This document shows, piece by piece, positions 60,835-64,000 of a stretch of DNA of 64,000 nt; the stretch's first letter is position 1; each line of letters begins with the position of its first letter. Below the pieces are notes generated by a model, which did not search any database, had not been told where the DNA came from, and saw nothing but the letters and a program-made list of their open reading frames with translations. The DNA is from JBBSOK01 sp038259825 (lineage in GTDB: Bacteria > Bacteroidota > Bacteroidia > Flavobacteriales > Flavobacteriaceae): positions 3,566 through 67,565 of the forward strand of contig JBBSOK010000001.1 of NCBI GenBank assembly GCA_038259825.1. Reading direction: 5' to 3'. A program made the position numbers and the translations under genes.

Positions 60835-60863
60835 TGGGTAGGTTGTTTAGTATTGTTTTATTT

Positions 60864-61229
60864 TTAGTCGGTTTGGTTGAAGACCTTTTCAATCTTGTTA
60901 AAAAAGTCATTCATATCAAACGGTTTTGTTATGAAATCATGGGCTCCAGCCTGTATGCATTCTGCTTTTGCCTCCTCCAGCGCAGACATCATAATAACGG
61001 GAACGTGTGCCGTGGAGCTGTTGGTTTTTATTTTGTTGCATATTAGCAAACCGTCCAAACCGCCCAGAAACTTATCCAAGAGCACCAAGTCTATCCTATT
61101 TTCCTGGATATTATTATCTATTTCGCCCGGGTGTTGTTGCACCCAAACTTTATATCCCTTAGAAGTAAACATATATTTTAACATTTCCCCAATTATGCGG
61201 TCATCTTCAACTATTAATATGTTCTTCAT
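60864..61229 (-). CDS. Single-domain response regulator
   Basis: A 121-residue receiver-only protein. The acidic pair Asp9/Asp10, Asp52 in LVLLDKF and Lys in TKPFDMND are all present. Its start overlaps the kinase stop by 4 bases, so it is translationally coupled to the kinase and is the most likely direct phosphate acceptor. The second receiver gene follows after 29 bases. Confidence 0.92.
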   Translation of the reverse strand: MKNILIVEDDRIIGEMLKYMFTSKGYKVWVQQHPGEIDNNIQENRIDLVLLDKFLGGLDGLLICNKIKTNSSTAHVPVIMMSALEEAKAECIQAGAHDFITKPFDMNDFFNKIEKVFNQTD

Positions 61230-64000
61230 ACATCCTTTATTTTATCGCTTCCAGAAATAATGGGAAGGGTAAAAATAAATTCAGATCCTTTTCCTTTTTT
61301 GCTCTTTAGGTCAACGCGCCCATTGTGACGCTCTATAATTTCTTTGGCCAAATAGAGGCCAATCCCAAACCCGGTAAAGTTGGTTTCGTCTTTTCCACTT
61401 ACACGGTAAAACCTTTCAAAGAGGTGTTCGTGATCCTTTTTGTCGATCCCGATTCCTTTGTCTTTTACGCTTACGGCCCCATTTTCTTCATCTACTTTGT
61501 AAACACGAACCATAATATTTTTATCATCTGGGGAATACTTGATGGCATTAGTAATGAAGTTGATAAGGACTTGGTTGATCCTGTCCTTGTCGCCATATAC
61601 ACTGAATGTATCATCATGGGTTATCTTTATTTTGTAATCGGCGTTGGTATATTTTATGTCCTGAACATTGCTTTCCACGAATTGGTTTATGCCGAATGTT
61701 TCCTTTTGCAATTCCAGTTTGCTCTCCTCCACACGCGAAAGATCCAGCATTTCTGAAATTAGTCGGGTAAGTCGCGATACTTGGTTGTCTATGCGCTCCA
61801 GGCTAGGGATCATTGGAATGGCGCCCAAGGTTTCCTGCGTCCCACTTTCCAACATGCTCAACAACAATTGGGTATATCCTTTAATGGACGTAACCGGAGT
61901 CTTGAGCTCATGGCTTACCATTTTAAGGAAATCCTCCTTATTTTTTTCCTCATCCTTTAATTTCTGTATTTGGGTACTGGCACCTACCCACATATTTATT
62001 TTTCCGGTTTCATCCTTCACGGGAACGGCGCGGTTAATATGCCATTTAAAATCGCCATTTTTGTCAAGAATTCTAAATTCCATATCAAAATCGTTCCCAG
62101 TTTTCACTGCTCTCATCCAGTTTTCTTCAATTGTGGGCAACTCCTCTGGGTGCATTAATTTCCCCCAGCCTTCTTTTTTTATTTTTTTTAGATTCCATCC
62201 CGAAAAATCGGTCCAGACTTTGTTGAAAAAAAATACTTCCCCATCTGCAGTTGCATTGATTATCATGTCTGGCACCAAGTCGGTCATTTGGTGGTAACGG
62301 GCTTCACTTTCCCTTATTTCTTTATTCAATTCTGCCTCTGCCGTGACCACGTTGAGGATTATCGCCACACCCACAATATTTCCTTGAACATCCCTTTGGG
62401 GCTGATACACAAAATTATAATAGGAGAGTTCCTTTTTTCCGTGCCGCACTAAGGTTATGGGCACTTCATGTGCGCTATAGGGTTTCCCGGTTTTATAGAC
62501 ATCACGTAAAAGGTCGCCAAATCCTTGTTCTTCCAGTTCTGGTACAGAATCTAGGTATGGTTTACCGATAATCCCCTTCCCTTTTCCCAGTTGATTTAAC
62601 AGGGCATCGTTTGCCACCGTAAGTATAAAATCTTCACCCTCGAGGATAGCAATAAGGGAGGGGGAAGAGTTGATCATTTCTTTGTACCTGTGCTCGCTTT
62701 CTTCTACTTTTTTACGGGCAATTACCTGGTCGGTTACTTCGTTGACGATCACCATGATCCCGGTAATAATGCTGTCTTGATCGTACATGAGTTGGCACAT
62801 AAAATTATAATACCCCGGTTCGGACTTTTTGCCCCTGCCCATTTTCACTTCCATTTCGTTTGCGTAAAAAGGTTCCCCGCTTTTTAGTGCTTTGTACAGA
62901 AGTTTATTAATGCCTTGTTCTTTAAGTTCTGGCAACGATTCAAAAATGGGCTTACCCACAAAGTTTTTCCCTTTTTCAACCAACTGCAAGAAAAGATCGT
63001 TGGCCAGTTCTACTTTATAATTTTTACCTTTTAAAAACATGATGGCCACGGGGGCCTGCATTACCAAGTTTTTAAATTTCTCTAAAAGTTCTTGTTTTCT
63101 TTTCCAATGAAGCTTTTGTACCGTAATATCCTTAATTGCCAAGAGGATCAAATTCTTAGATCGGTCCTCGCGTTTAATCTCCGTGGCATTTAAACACATG
63201 CTGCGTTCCCCAATGTGTTCAAAAGTATGGACTACCTCAAAATCTTCAAAGCTATTTTTTTTGGGCAGAATGGTTTCAAGCTGCCTCCGTAATTCGGGGA
63301 TGTCCCATTGCTTGTTGCCCAATTCATAAATCAACTTGCCTTCAGTTTCCTTCTCTTTAGTATGGAAGGTTTTATAATAAGAATTGTTAGCGGCGCTTAC
63401 TTTGAGGTTCTTGTCTAAAACCAACAAGGGTTCATGGATGGTTTCCACAATGCTTTCGGCATAATTGCGCTCTTCGGTTACCAGCTCGTTTAAGTTGATG
63501 AGCTCGTGGTTTATTACTGTTATTTCTTCATTAGTGCTTTGCAGTTCCTCCTTACTGGTTTCCAGTTCCTCGTTCAGGCTTTGCAGTTCCTCGCCTCCGC
63601 TCAGCAGTTCTTCATTTGCACTTTGCAATTCTTCATTGGCGGCCTCTTGATCCTCGGTGATGCTGCGCATATCTTCAAGGGTCTGCTCAAGCTCATTTTC
63701 CAATTGCCTGATGCGCAGGTCCTTTTCATCTTTTTCGGAATCTTTTTTATTTAGGGTAAGATCTTCCTGGGCTGCTAACTGCCGGTGAAATAGTACCAAA
63801 TAATGCGGTTCAACCACATTTGGAAGCGGCACGGCTTCCAAACAGATTAGCTGCCGGATGTCATTTTCAACAAAAGGGACATTTTCCTTTGTAACCGAAG
63901 TGCCCTCTGTCTTTACTTTATGGATGATGTTTCGCAGTTCAATCGCCAAACTCCCTTTAGCCATTTTGAACAGGTTATGGCTGGGCTTGCCACTTTGCTG
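61226..64000 (-). CDS. CheR/CheB-type PAS sensor histidine kinase (5' end cut by window)
   Basis: The frame is open to the window edge, so at least 924 residues are present and the start lies outside. The visible N-terminus (SHNLFKMAKGSLAIELRNI) matches the join region that follows CheB/CheR domains in such fusion proteins. Then come a coiled coil rich in EELQSLNEELE-type repeats, four PAS-like regions, and a HisKA domain with the H-box FLKMVSHELKTPVTS. A HATPase_c domain ends the protein (the stretch INFITNAIKYSPDD, then KDKGIGIDKKDHEHLFERFYR and GFGIGLYLAKEI). The methyltransferase and methylesterase domains would be upstream and are not seen. Confidence 0.9.
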   Translation of the reverse strand, partial: QQSGKPSHNLFKMAKGSLAIELRNIIHKVKTEGTSVTKENVPFVENDIRQLICLEAVPLPNVVEPHYLVLFHRQLAAQEDLTLNKKDSEKDEKDLRIRQLENELEQTLEDMRSITEDQEAANEELQSANEELLSGGEELQSLNEELETSKEELQSTNEEITVINHELINLNELVTEERNYAESIVETIHEPLLVLDKNLKVSAANNSYYKTFHTKEKETEGKLIYELGNKQWDIPELRRQLETILPKKNSFEDFEVVHTFEHIGERSMCLNATEIKREDRSKNLILLAIKDITVQKLHWKRKQELLEKFKNLVMQAPVAIMFLKGKNYKVELANDLFLQLVEKGKNFVGKPIFESLPELKEQGINKLLYKALKSGEPFYANEMEVKMGRGKKSEPGYYNFMCQLMYDQDSIITGIMVIVNEVTDQVIARKKVEESEHRYKEMINSSPSLIAILEGEDFILTVANDALLNQLGKGKGIIGKPYLDSVPELEEQGFGDLLRDVYKTGKPYSAHEVPITLVRHGKKELSYYNFVYQPQRDVQGNIVGVAIILNVVTAEAELNKEIRESEARYHQMTDLVPDMIINATADGEVFFFNKVWTDFSGWNLKKIKKEGWGKLMHPEELPTIEENWMRAVKTGNDFDMEFRILDKNGDFKWHINRAVPVKDETGKINMWVGASTQIQKLKDEEKNKEDFLKMVSHELKTPVTSIKGYTQLLLSMLESGTQETLGAIPMIPSLERIDNQVSRLTRLISEMLDLSRVEESKLELQKETFGINQFVESNVQDIKYTNADYKIKITHDDTFSVYGDKDRINQVLINFITNAIKYSPDDKNIMVRVYKVDEENGAVSVKDKGIGIDKKDHEHLFERFYRVSGKDETNFTGFGIGLYLAKEIIERHNGRVDLKSKKGKGSEFIFTLPIISGSDKIKDV

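Noticed and set aside
1..64000. CRISPR array
   Set aside because: No series of regularly spaced direct repeats and no cas genes were seen. The repeats found are pairs near the integrase and palindromic protein-binding sites.

Overview
The window comes from a low-GC member of the Bacteroidota, most likely a marine or soil Flavobacteriaceae species. This rests on promoters ending in the TAnnTTTG box, lipoproteins with a Cys lipobox, a type IX secretion (T9SS) C-terminal sorting domain, a GSCFA protein, a Bacteroidetes-type conjugation operon (TraE to TraN) and an RteC regulator. No species is named because the sequence alone does not decide it.

Two regions meet near position 30,905. Positions 1 to about 30,905 are the right-hand part of an integrative and conjugative element (ICE); its left end lies outside the window. 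It ends with a tyrosine integrase (29357-30688) beside a 3' fragment of a CAT-anticodon (probably initiator) tRNA-Met and that tRNA's terminator. From left to right the ICE carries a PIN-domain protein, a DNA methyltransferase with a candidate PD-(D/E)XK nuclease, the tra operon (lipoprotein, TraN, M, K, J, I, G, F, E, read leftward), a lytic amidase, a four-gene Wadjet-type operon (JetA-D, read leftward), a divergent two-gene operon joining a nitrilase-fold protein to a Rad50-like ATPase, a DnaC/IstB-like ATPase with a replication-type protein, an excisionase-like HTH protein, RteC, a membrane-anchored LuxR-type regulator, a short asparaginase-like protein and the integrase. The element is therefore a carrier of several defence modules. 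The nitrilase/Rad50-like pair matches no named system I can recall and is the best candidate here for an undescribed one.

Positions 30,906 to 64,000 are ordinary chromosome: a CPA1 antiporter, Era, an M1 peptidase, lipoproteins and secreted proteins, GSCFA protein, AlaS, M23 peptidase, a MerR regulator, a LemA/TPM cluster, Der, a TPR histidine kinase with a LuxR-type response regulator, M28 peptidase, amidase, MetK, two receiver-only regulators and a large PAS histidine kinase cut by the right edge.

Two regulatory results stand out. First, an 18-bp palindrome (ATAnGGCAnTTGyCnTAT) occurs six times, always 21-23 nt before a -7-like box. It precedes the TPR-kinase operon, the LuxR-type response regulator gene, three exported-protein genes and what looks like a small RNA with its own terminator. 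This suggests a local autoregulated regulon. Second, metK has a consensus promoter and a SAM-II-type riboswitch whose aptamer is complementary to the downstream leader.
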